From Endomicrobiales bacterium (GTDB lineage Bacteria > Elusimicrobiota > Endomicrobiia > Endomicrobiales > JAFGGC01), in the NCBI GenBank assembly GCA_016930715.1, contig JAFGGC010000033.1:1-50047 (forward strand): DNA of 50,047 nt, in the 5' to 3' direction. Positions 41,288-50,047 of this stretch are shown piece by piece. The notes under the pieces are model-generated. The model was not told the origin of the DNA. It ran no database searches and was given only the letters and a program-made list of their open reading frames with translations. The position numbers and the translations under genes are program-made. How positions within the stretch are numbered: the stretch's first letter is position 1; each line of letters begins with the position of its first letter.

Positions 41288-44200
41288 TCATTTTATCACA
41301 GCCAGCTTCTTTATCACCTTAATCGCGTCTTTGCCTGATTTCTCAGCCCTTATCACATAAATATAAACACCGCTTGCCGTGTCCGTAACGTCCCACGGGT
41401 ACTCGTAGCAATACGCGTTGTTCTTTATCACCGCGCTGCCGCCGTCAATCGACGCCTCATGCACGAGCTCGGCGGCAACGTTGTATATCCTTACCGAAAC
41501 ACTGTCGGCAAGGCCGCATTCAATATGAATTATGGGCTTCTTCCCTTCCTTGGCCGGATTGGGATAGCTGTAGGTTTCGTGCAGAACAAACTCAGGGTCG
41601 GCCGAAATCGCGCCAAGGGCATTCTTCCCTTTCTTTGCAGCCGTCATCGTTTCAGGTTCAGCATACCCCTCAAGCTCGATCCTGCCCGAAAGCTTCGCTT
41701 CCCTCACGAACACCGTGCCCTTCATGTCGCCCCAGCCGGCGAACACGAATTTCGAGCCCGGCGCGTAAATATCCGCGTTGATATTGGTTATGCCCGCAAG
41801 ATAAATGTTTGCCGTCCGCGGATAGTTCTTCCTGCGGCATCTTATCCTTCCCCTTCTGAAATCAAAACCATCGTCGTCATCGTCATCGTCCTTGCAGAAT
41901 GATAAATATTCGGCGTACTCGCGGGCGTCAAGCCAGTGTTTCAAGTCCATTTCCTCATCGTCGTCCTCCCAGAAGTGCTTTGCCCTGTAAACACCGGCAT
42001 ATATCACAAGGTCGTCCGGCAAACCGCTGTAATTCACGTTGTTTTTACCGGCAATTTTTATATCCCCGCAGGACACTATCGTTACCTTGCCGTCCGTGCC
42101 TAAAGATGCCCTTGCGGCTATGTTTACACCCGTAAAGAAATACGTGCCCGTTGACAATACAAGCGAATCGCTCCCCGTCAATACAAGCTCGCCCCTCCTG
42201 TTCACCGCCTTGCGCCGCCTGCCAAGGTCGGGTATCTTTTCATTGTCGTTATTCGCCCTTGCCTCGTTTAGTATCGTCTCGATATCCAGCGGCTCAGGGT
42301 TCACGGCGGGGGCGTCCTCGTGGACCTCCCCGGTCACCTTGGCCCACTTTGTTATCTTTACTTTATCCGCATATACATCCCCGTTGACTTGCGACCTGCC
42401 GTCCACACGCACCAGCCCGTTGCTCCTGAGCTCACCTGAAACTTGCGCCCAGCCGTTTATCGTCACCTTTTCGATGCCTATCAGCCGGCAGCTAAACAAG
42501 TAGCTCACCGTAATCTCACAGGTCTTGACAGCTTCGCCGTTATCCACGTTGTCCTTTGAATAGTACTTTATGACGTAGGTCCCCTCTTCGGTTATCGTGA
42601 AAGTCCCTGTGTAAACCTGCCAGATATCTTCAGGCACCGTGGTGCTGCCGTCAACCTTGTACATGCTATAGAGCGTTTCCTTGACACCCGAACCGCTGAC
42701 CACCCCGGAGGTGGGATCGGTTGCGGTTATCGTTATCGGCGCGCCCGGTTTCGCCGTTGCCTTGCCGTTGTCTGTCAACTGTTCACTGTTTACTGTTAAC
42801 TGACTTTGGGGTGCCGTCACATCAACCGCAACCTGCCTTGACTGCTCTATCTCGGCATTGTTAGCTTTGTCAAGCGAATAATAGCTAAACGCGTGCAGGC
42901 CTTCCGCAAGGCCGGATATCGCACCCGAATATATTCCCGTAGTCATATCAAGCGCGTAAAATGTGTGTTCTACGCCGGACGCCGAGTCGTTTACTGTCGG
43001 GTCATTTGCAGAAAGTTCGACAATGTGTGCGCCGTTGACATATGTTTTGCCGTCATCTATGAACTGTGAACCCTGAACCGCGAACTGGGTTTGAGGTTTC
43101 GTATTATCCAAAACCACCGTCGCAGAGCTCACTATTGAAGCGTTCTCCACGTTATCCTTAGAACCGTAGTTTATCAGGTAACGGCCGTCAATGCCGGTCA
43201 CCACGAACGTGGTGACAAAAACAGATGAAAACGTCGAATTTTCTACAACATATTGGCTTGAATATATACTGTACGACGTGTTGACTATCGAATAGCTTAT
43301 TTCCTTGACCCCGCTTCCTAAAACGTGAGTTGAAAGGTAAATGGTAAAAGTTAAAGGATCTTCAGCATGAATCTCAAAAGTCCTGTCGCTATTGGCAAAA
43401 AGAATGTCCTCAACATTTACCTTGCAACTTTCAACTTTTAACTGGTTCAGCGGCGCAGTTGTATCCAATATAACGCTGAACATCTGTTCTGTTTCCCTGT
43501 TGCCGGCATTGTCAGTCGCGCGGTATTGTATCACGTGCTCGCCTTCCCCGTAAATGCCGAGCGTAAACGGGTTCACGTACGGCTGCCAGATGGTCTCATC
43601 CACCTTGTAGTCTATTACCGCAATGCCGCTGCCGGGCGTGCCTTCGGTGATATTCGGGTCCTCCGCTGTTATCGTAAAACTTGTCACGCCGTTGACGTAA
43701 GTCCTGCCGTCAAGCTCGAACCTGCAGCCCGCAACCTGCAGCTGACTTTGCGGCGGAACGCTGTCGTGAACCACCTCGAAACTTGCCGTTGTAGTAGACA
43801 CCGCGTTCCCTGCCCAGTCAATCGCCGAAACTGTCATTGCCCACAGGCCGTCGTCTATTTCAAACGGATCGATGACCTGACCGTTTGAAACCTGCAGCGT
43901 AGTCCCTTCTTCGAGATCTGACAGATACGCGGACACCAACGGCGCCGGATCGAGGCCATCCTCTACGGTAAAGACTATGCCCAAATCAGCCACGCCCGCG
44001 CTGTAAACATCGCCGCCTTTCGGCGACGTTACGGCTATCTGCGGGGCCTGAGTATCAAGCAATAAGTATTGCTTCACTGATTCGGTGCTGAAAGCTCCCG
44101 AATAATCTTCCGCCTTTGCGTATATTTCTAATATCAATCCGTCCGCGCCGGAAAGAACCACTCCCTCCTTGACAAAATTACCATCATCGTCGGTCATCAC

Positions 44201-47200
44201 TGCCGGTTCCTGAGGGTATTCCGCGCCGCCTGTTTTCACGTAGCAGTGCACAAGATCGTCCAGCCCCGCCTTGCCACTAAGCGAAACGGAAACGGCGTTA
44301 ACGGGCGAGGGTTCAGCCGGATTCAGCGAATAACGCGCGTCCACGGCCGGCGGTTTGACGGCTGTTTCCAGCGAAAACAGCGCGTATAACGAACACGAAT
44401 ATAGCTCGGCGATTATCCGATTGTTGGCAAGGTCAGCGTACTGCGCGGCCACGGGCTTCCAGTTGGTCCCGTCGAACCTGTGAATCATCAGTTTGCTGCC
44501 GTCAAGCGCCGGGTCATAATTGAAAATCATCACCGCCGGTGCGACAAAACCGCCCAAAGGATTCAAATCATAGATCCTTGACACGACAAAAACATTCGGG
44601 ACAGCTTCAAGCGCGTAGACCGCTTCCTGCGGCGCGGCCGGCGTTGTTATATCAACGTCGAAACTCGAAGCGTGCCAGAGCTCAACGAACAAATCCGGGC
44701 TGTACGACACGGCGGTATTTAAATCCTGTATAGTTATCGTTCCCCTGACGGGATTCGCCCTCTGACTCTTGTCGGCGAGATCCCTAGCACGGAGAGTGTA
44801 TTCGTATATGCCTTCCGGCGAACCGGCGCAATCCCAAACAAGTTCCGCCGCGTTCGTTACCCACGCGCTGTCATAGACAACAACCCCCACGCTGTCCAGC
44901 ACCTGAAGTCTTGCCTGATAATCACCTGCGGGCGCCGGCACGGCGACCTCAAAACTCACCGCTGAACTGCCGCCTATCTGCAGCGGGTCGGGCGCGTCGA
45001 CAACATTCTTGATTACCGGTTTAGACCTGTCTACCGCTAGGCGTAACGAACGCTCGTCATTTTCGAAAACCGGCGTGACATTCCTTGCAGAAACTTCGCA
45101 CGTGTAATCGCCGTCTAAAACCAGCGACCCGCCGTCGTCCCTGCCGTCCCAGGCGTATTTATGCTGGCCCTCGGACTGCGCCTCACCGTCGGACAGAGTC
45201 CTGACGGGGATTCCGCCGTCCGTTTTTATCACGACTTCGACTTCCTGCGCCGGTTCAGTAAGAACGTACGATATAACGCAGGTCTCGCCAAGTTCCGGAT
45301 TGAATGTCTTTACCGAAACGGAAGTGTCTATGACGGACAAGACCCTCATATTGATGAAGAAACTGTTGTTTTGATCGGCGCCCATCAAGTTACCGTAAGC
45401 GTCTTTTCCGCCGCTTGCCTCAATTACGGCACTGCCGTCGCCCGTCGCCCGCCTGATCGACATGGAATTGAAAACCGTGTATGTGTCATTCGGCTTATTG
45501 GTTTCCGACCAAGCCGGCGAATCGGCGCAGTCCTGCCATTCTACAATTCCTACGGGATCGTATCTGACGGTTGGCGTACCGGAACTGTCCATCGATTCGC
45601 TGAAAACCGCCGTAAATTGAACGGTTCCCGCGCCGAACTGGTTGGGAGGCGCGCTCACCGGGTCCGGCGTGACTGTAATGCTTAAGAGTTTTGGCGGTAT
45701 GTTGTCGGCCGCCTGCACCGAACTGCCTATCACGGCGTAGCTTCCTATTAAATTCGATATTTCCGAAACGATTACCACCCAAGGATTCGCATCCGTGGGC
45801 ATTTCGGATACGGTAAGAAGCACGGCACCGGGCGCGGTCTCGGTCGCGCCCGTAACGCCGAATCCCTCGACCGAGAAATCGGAAGCGTCAATCGTTCCAT
45901 CGGCAAGGTCCTCGCTGAATTGCACCATTATGCCGTCCACGGCGACCGCCGCCGCTGAAACCATCCGCGGAGGCGCGCTGTTGACATAGAATTTCCGTAT
46001 TTCCGAATAATTACCGTAAACCGAACCGTCCCGCGCCGCGACGCGCCAGTAGTAAGTCGTGTCTGCAAGCTGTTCGTGGATCGTGAAGGAACATAATCCC
46101 TCGCCTTGAACGAGCGGCGGCGCCGGCTCAAAACCGGCCGGATCCGCGCCGGACTCATATATAGTACTTGTTGAAAAATCAACGGTTTCCGAAAATTCGA
46201 CCTTGAAGTGCAGACCGTCACCGTCATAATCCGCCGGAACTTCCCAGGACAGCACGGTCGTCGCGCCGTTCACCAAGGCGTCTTCAATCGGGTATATCAA
46301 TGCCGGCGCAAAGGGCGCCGAATTTTCGAACACCGCGCTTGACCAGTCTGTCCAGTTGCCGGCGTTGTCGCGGGCCCTCACGGCGAAATAGCTCGGTTTC
46401 TCCTGCCCGGCAGCCGCAGTCACTTCTTGAACGAAACGCGCGCCGGCAAAAGTGTCGGTGGATATGGAAACAAGCTCGAAAGCCCCGAACGCCGCGTCCG
46501 TGGAAAGCTTGAGCTCGAATTTTCCGTTCGTCAGGGTGCCTTCGGCTCCGTCGTCGCCCGGCGCCGTCCAGCTCAAAAGGACGGACGAAGCGCTCAGATG
46601 AACCGCGGTAAAATCGGTTATCAGTGCGGGCGGGACGTAGTCCGGCAGGAAACTGCAGGAAATGCTTGCTTCCGTAGGAGGCGGTACCGGGTACCCCGTG
46701 GGCGAAAAACTGACCGTTATGGACGCTTCCTCAGGCAGGAGCTCGTGAATCACCTCAAATACGGAGTTCGCCGAATACATCGTCGCGCCGTTTCCGTCGT
46801 TTATCTTGACCGTGAACCTCCAGAAACCAGCGTCAAGAACTGACGGGTCAAAAACGCTTCCCTGCGGCGCGTCAATCACCGTGCCGCTCGCTATATTGGT
46901 CAAGTACGAAAGCACCGTGTGCGTAGGGTCAGGCGTATATATAAGGTTATAGGCGATATTGAGCTGGGACTGGCCGGCGATGAATTTCGACCTGTCTGCC
47001 GGCGAATTTATCGTTATCTGCGGAGGTAGGGACCCGTAGTTTGGCGCGAAATTCACGTTGATAACAGCTTCTGTCTCAAGTTTGGGAAGTATCTCGAAGT
47101 CAGCGGTGGTAGCGGAAGAAATATTGCCCGCGAAATCCTGCGCTTCGGCCGTGAAATTCCACATCCCCGGCGTAAAGGAAGCAAGGTCAACTGTTTGACC

Positions 47201-50047
47201 GTTATATACGCTTGCCGTAACGCCGGTCCCGGCGTTTTTCAGGTAAGCGTTCGAGGCCGGCGACGGGTCAAGGTCGTCCGTGACCGCGTAGGATATGGTC
47301 ATCGTGCTCGCGCCTGTGTAGTATTTCGCGCCGCCTTTCGGCGAGGTTATCGCCACCTGCGGCGCGGCGGTGTCAACCACGATAACTCCGCTGAACTCAT
47401 ACGACTCGTTTCCAACGTTATCGATACCGCCGTACCATATCACCTTGCCCGAATCCTGCGCGGACAGCGCAAACGGCGCGCCGTATTCGTTCCACTCCTC
47501 CGGGGCCGTTGACGTGCTTTCGGATACCTGCCATTTCATTTCTTTTATCCCTGAATATTCGTCCGTGCCGGACAAAGTGAACAGCGTTTCATCGGACACT
47601 ATTATTTTGCCGCCGCTTTCATGTTTCGGCTGTCCGACTTCAAGCGAAATGACAGGCGCGGAATCATCCAGGAATACGGTAATTGTCTTCACGTCTTCAA
47701 CGTTGCCGACATTATCAACGCTGTAATATGAAACGGTGTGCTCACCCGCTTCGTCAAACGAAAAACCTGACACATATGCGCTCCAGTCTCCGTTATCGAT
47801 CGAGCAGTACGTTTCAGCCACGCCGGAGCCGTCATTGTTGTCATTCGGATCCGAACCGGTCAGCGTGATAACCGTCCCGAAATTAACATATGTCATGCTG
47901 TCTATTACGGGGTTCTGCAAATCAGTCTGGAATTCGGTCGCGGGTTTGACAACGTCAATGAAAAAGTTCCATTGCTTTTCGCTTTCTCGTTCAATTTTGT
48001 CTTTAATGCTCACGTAAATGCTGTGCGAGCCGCTGCTGATAAGAGCGGGATCAAAATTATAGACAATTAAGTTGTCCTGCTCATTGAAATAGCCCGGCAC
48101 GTCAACGTTGTCCAGTTTCATCACGAGGGTGGCAGGATCTATGCCCACACCTTCGTCTCGGCAAGAAATCTTCATAGGGTTGCCGCTGTACGTGAAGGAA
48201 GATATGACCGGCGGGTGATTGTCAATAACAAACCTGTCTTCGGCGTTCTGGGTCTGATTGGACGATTCACCGATAACCCGGTCGACAAATACCGCTATTT
48301 TTATTTCACAGTTGCCGTCCACATACTCCCTCGTGTCGGCGTAATTGTTATGGTCCATGTTGTTGGTTACCCACATTTTATATACCGGAGAAGCGCCCGC
48401 GACCGTTCCGGGAGCGTAGAAATCGTCAACCGTCGCGTGGCTGTAATCGCCGTCAAAAGTATAATTACTTTTCCACTCGTTTTGGGTTCTTGTGTTGATT
48501 ACGTACATATGCCCGCCAACCGGCAGCCTTATACCGGGATTTAAAAAGGCGTTTTGCACGTAGTCATCGCACACGATGACCAGGTTCCCCGATATGACCG
48601 TTCTCCCGTTGATCACCGTGTCATATTCCTGCAGGGAACCGTCAGCCATTCTTTCCATATACTTAACTTCGTTGATCACCGGGAAAGCGGGATTAAAATA
48701 CGGATACACGGCGCCCAGCAGGCCCTGATATATGCCTGTCGGATGTTCTTCAACGAACGCGGGGTCATACCAGCCCTGCGTGTAATGGACAAATCCCCCG
48801 GGCCCTGTGGCCCCGAGAATAGTCGGGCCATTGGGATTGTTATAGTATTTAACATAGGATCCAACGTGCAGGTTAGCATTTGGCACGATATGCGAAACCG
48901 TGATAATGAAACCTCCGTCTGAAGAGTTGCCGTAGGTAATATAGTCATCTCCCATTGAGATGACGTACGAATTGCATTCCGCGTATACCGCCTGCCCTTC
49001 GACACCGTCGGTTATATCGTCGCCGTTGTGCATGTAGGCGTCGCCGTCGCCGTCTACCATGTACTGGCCGAGCACGGCAATTACTTCATGCTGCTGGTCA
49101 AAGGGTTTTATCGGCCAGACAAGGGCCTTATTGTCGTTGCTTAACTGAGTGACAATGAAGTGACGGTGGGTTACATTCCCGGCTTTGTCGTAAGACTTGA
49201 TATTCCACTCGCCCTCGCCAAGGGTCAGGTAATAAGTGTGGTCCGGTATGAACTCCGCCGCTATCTGGACCGGCGGCTCGCCCGTTTTGTAGTATTCAAG
49301 CAACGCAAGCCCCGTGCCGTCATCCCCGTCATTAGCATAAACCGCGAACTGTATTGACCCGTACGTGTTCAGAATGTCGTTGTTTTCGACTATCCTGCCC
49401 GCTTGGTCGGTTATCGTGACGGAAGGAGCCGTAAAATCTGTTTTAATGGTGAACGTGTGGGGAGCCGCCGAAGTATCGTCTTCAAGACCAATATCATTGG
49501 CAGCCCTGACATATACGGTATGCGGCCCTTCGCTTAGGTCTTCGGACGGGGTAAAGGTGGCAATAACATTCTTTAAATCGGGGTTCGGCGTTAATACCGC
49601 CGCGTACTCTTCATCGTCAATGATAAATCTGGCCCAGCTGATATCAGTGCCCGACTTGAGGGTCACGCTGAACTGCGGGCGTTTGGTGTGGACTTCCTGG
49701 CCGTGCGCGGGCGCCAGATTGGAGAACTGGGGGAAGGGGGTGAGTGGGATATAATCTGCTTGGTTATATTGGAATATTCCATATACAACTTTCGGAGGAG
49801 TAGCCTCATACACCATAATATTACCATCTGTTTTTCCTGCGTAAATTACAACATGAGAACCAGGTTTGTCAATTATATCTCCCGGTTTAAGCTCATCATA
49901 ATTTTCCAATTCCAGGCATATATCAAATAGAGTTGTCGTATCATATGGATGATATTGGCTGTATAATACTCGGGAAAAACTGGGCCACAATTTAGGCTGA
50001 AATAAGGTGTAAAAAGCAGTATAATGAAGCCTAAACAGGAGGCCCGG
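41288..50047 (-). CDS. Giant secreted modular protein, 5' end outside the window
   Basis: 2919 residues visible, open to the right edge; the TTG at 49990 is not a real start because the frame continues. An NlpC/P60-like part opens it (GSHVVIYAGKTDG with the catalytic-type histidine, then VYEATPP); its cysteine would lie beyond the edge. Further on, a degenerate M23-like region has YMHNGDDITDGVEGQAVYAE, SHIVPNANLHVGSYVKYYN and GGFVHYTQGW. Many Ig-like/OmpL47-type repeats follow (YRATDNAGNRETEQMFSVIL, YSVDNVGNVEDVKTITVFLD) with an internal FlgD-like block (YAWDGRDDGGSLVLDGDYTC). Near the C-terminus a polymer-forming-like region (VTINGWAQVSGELRSNGLVR, GRSQVNGDVYADKVKITKWA) contains an aspartate run, then the FlgD-Ig ending YSYPNPAKEGKKPIIHIECG and GVYIYVIRAEK. 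Probably a surface-anchored wall-binding adhesin. Confidence 0.8.
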   Translation of the reverse strand, partial: PGLLFRLHYTAFYTLFQPKLWPSFSRVLYSQYHPYDTTTLFDICLELENYDELKPGDIIDKPGSHVVIYAGKTDGNIMVYEATPPKVVYGIFQYNQADYIPLTPFPQFSNLAPAHGQEVHTKRPQFSVTLKSGTDISWARFIIDDEEYAAVLTPNPDLKNVIATFTPSEDLSEGPHTVYVRAANDIGLEDDTSAAPHTFTIKTDFTAPSVTITDQAGRIVENNDILNTYGSIQFAVYANDGDDGTGLALLEYYKTGEPPVQIAAEFIPDHTYYLTLGEGEWNIKSYDKAGNVTHRHFIVTQLSNDNKALVWPIKPFDQQHEVIAVLGQYMVDGDGDAYMHNGDDITDGVEGQAVYAECNSYVISMGDDYITYGNSSDGGFIITVSHIVPNANLHVGSYVKYYNNPNGPTILGATGPGGFVHYTQGWYDPAFVEEHPTGIYQGLLGAVYPYFNPAFPVINEVKYMERMADGSLQEYDTVINGRTVISGNLVIVCDDYVQNAFLNPGIRLPVGGHMYVINTRTQNEWKSNYTFDGDYSHATVDDFYAPGTVAGASPVYKMWVTNNMDHNNYADTREYVDGNCEIKIAVFVDRVIGESSNQTQNAEDRFVIDNHPPVISSFTYSGNPMKISCRDEGVGIDPATLVMKLDNVDVPGYFNEQDNLIVYNFDPALISSGSHSIYVSIKDKIERESEKQWNFFIDVVKPATEFQTDLQNPVIDSMTYVNFGTVITLTGSDPNDNNDGSGVAETYCSIDNGDWSAYVSGFSFDEAGEHTVSYYSVDNVGNVEDVKTITVFLDDSAPVISLEVGQPKHESGGKIIVSDETLFTLSGTDEYSGIKEMKWQVSESTSTAPEEWNEYGAPFALSAQDSGKVIWYGGIDNVGNESYEFSGVIVVDTAAPQVAITSPKGGAKYYTGASTMTISYAVTDDLDPSPASNAYLKNAGTGVTASVYNGQTVDLASFTPGMWNFTAEAQDFAGNISSATTADFEILPKLETEAVINVNFAPNYGSLPPQITINSPADRSKFIAGQSQLNIAYNLIYTPDPTHTVLSYLTNIASGTVIDAPQGSVFDPSVLDAGFWRFTVKINDGNGATMYSANSVFEVIHELLPEEASITVSFSPTGYPVPPPTEASISCSFLPDYVPPALITDFTAVHLSASSVLLSWTAPGDDGAEGTLTNGKFELKLSTDAAFGAFELVSISTDTFAGARFVQEVTAAAGQEKPSYFAVRARDNAGNWTDWSSAVFENSAPFAPALIYPIEDALVNGATTVLSWEVPADYDGDGLHFKVEFSETVDFSTSTIYESGADPAGFEPAPPLVQGEGLCSFTIHEQLADTTYYWRVAARDGSVYGNYSEIRKFYVNSAPPRMVSAAAVAVDGIMVQFSEDLADGTIDASDFSVEGFGVTGATETAPGAVLLTVSEMPTDANPWVVIVSEISNLIGSYAVIGSSVQAADNIPPKLLSITVTPDPVSAPPNQFGAGTVQFTAVFSESMDSSGTPTVRYDPVGIVEWQDCADSPAWSETNKPNDTYTVFNSMSIRRATGDGSAVIEASGGKDAYGNLMGADQNNSFFINMRVLSVIDTSVSVKTFNPELGETCVISYVLTEPAQEVEVVIKTDGGIPVRTLSDGEAQSEGQHKYAWDGRDDGGSLVLDGDYTCEVSARNVTPVFENDERSLRLAVDRSKPVIKNVVDAPDPLQIGGSSAVSFEVAVPAPAGDYQARLQVLDSVGVVVYDSAWVTNAAELVWDCAGSPEGIYEYTLRARDLADKSQRANPVRGTITIQDLNTAVSYSPDLFVELWHASSFDVDITTPAAPQEAVYALEAVPNVFVVSRIYDLNPLGGFVAPAVMIFNYDPALDGSKLMIHRFDGTNWKPVAAQYADLANNRIIAELYSCSLYALFSLETAVKPPAVDARYSLNPAEPSPVNAVSVSLSGKAGLDDLVHCYVKTGGAEYPQEPAVMTDDDGNFVKEGVVLSGADGLILEIYAKAEDYSGAFSTESVKQYLLLDTQAPQIAVTSPKGGDVYSAGVADLGIVFTVEDGLDPAPLVSAYLSDLEEGTTLQVSNGQVIDPFEIDDGLWAMTVSAIDWAGNAVSTTTASFEVVHDSVPPQSQLQVAGCRFELDGRTYVNGVTSFTITAEDPNITEGTPGSGIAVIDYKVDETIWQPYVNPFTLGIYGEGEHVIQYRATDNAGNRETEQMFSVILDTTAPLNQLKVESCKVNVEDILFANSDRTFEIHAEDPLTFTIYLSTHVLGSGVKEISYSIVNTSYSIYSSQYVVENSTFSSVFVTTFVVTGIDGRYLINYGSKDNVENASIVSSATVVLDNTKPQTQFAVQGSQFIDDGKTYVNGAHIVELSANDPTVNDSASGVEHTFYALDMTTGIYSGAISGLAEGLHAFSYYSLDKANNAEIEQSRQVAVDVTAPQSQLTVNSEQLTDNGKATAKPGAPITITATDPTSGVVSGSGVKETLYSMYKVDGSTTVPEDIWQVYTGTFTITEEGTYVIKYYSKDNVDNGEAVKTCEITVSYLFSCRLIGIEKVTINGWAQVSGELRSNGLVRVDGRSQVNGDVYADKVKITKWAKVTGEVHEDAPAVNPEPLDIETILNEARANNDNEKIPDLGRRRKAVNRRGELVLTGSDSLVLSTGTYFFTGVNIAARASLGTDGKVTIVSCGDIKIAGKNNVNYSGLPDDLVIYAGVYRAKHFWEDDDEEMDLKHWLDAREYAEYLSFCKDDDDDDDGFDFRRGRIRCRRKNYPRTANIYLAGITNINADIYAPGSKFVFAGWGDMKGTVFVREAKLSGRIELEGYAEPETMTAAKKGKNALGAISADPEFVLHETYSYPNPAKEGKKPIIHIECGLADSVSVRIYNVAAELVHEASIDGGSAVIKNNAYCYEYPWDVTDTASGVYIYVIRAEKSGKDAIKVIKKLAVIK

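Overview
The window looks like a chromosomal segment of an uncultivated Gram-negative bacterium, perhaps from the Omnitrophota/Elusimicrobiota neighbourhood. That placement is an inference from the gene mix: PorV-like outer-membrane proteins, giant fibronectin/FlgD-Ig surface proteins, multi-enzyme radical-SAM operons and many palindromic intergenic elements. No marker gene is present to settle it. Every convincing gene lies on the minus strand, so the text below runs from high to low coordinates.

Region A (50047 to 38256): a giant secreted protein, cut by the right edge, with an NlpC/P60-like N-terminus, a degenerate M23-like region, many Ig-like repeats, a polymer-forming-like region and a C-terminal FlgD-Ig domain. 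A group II intron with its own reverse transcriptase begins directly after its stop codon, and a PorV-like barrel gene follows.

Region B (38143 to 29500): a small secreted protein with its own strong promoter, then about 1.1 kb of structured DNA. This holds nine copies of a hairpin unit with covarying outer stems, one of them split by a 65-bp palindromic insertion, and a rho-independent terminator. After that come a secreted chaperone-like protein, a second small secreted protein, a fibronectin-type-III surface protein and a PorV-like barrel with a coiled-coil tail.

Region C (promoter at 29388 to 17284): a probable operon encoding a small FlgD-Ig protein, a sensor histidine kinase, a response regulator, a 2243-residue surface protein, a PorV-like barrel fused to TPRs, and a membrane protein joining FliF-like and FliG-like parts.

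Region D (promoter at 17126, running off the left edge): a 17-kb head-to-tail operon that I regard as an uncharacterised peptide-modification (RiPP-like) and glycosylation system. It starts with a GT2 glycosyltransferase fused to a PqqD/RRE domain. Twelve bases later is a 32-residue lysine-rich peptide with a YxxPxL leader-like motif, then a stand-alone PqqD protein, four B12-binding-type radical SAM enzymes, a second PqqD protein, two more GT2-type enzymes, an S26-type peptidase fused to a methyltransferase-like domain, two further radical SAM proteins, a GT4 enzyme and a beta-helix protein. The 32-residue gene is easily missed. A coherent but unproven model is that the RRE domains present this peptide to the radical SAM enzymes and glycosyltransferases, and that the peptidase cleaves it or a related product.
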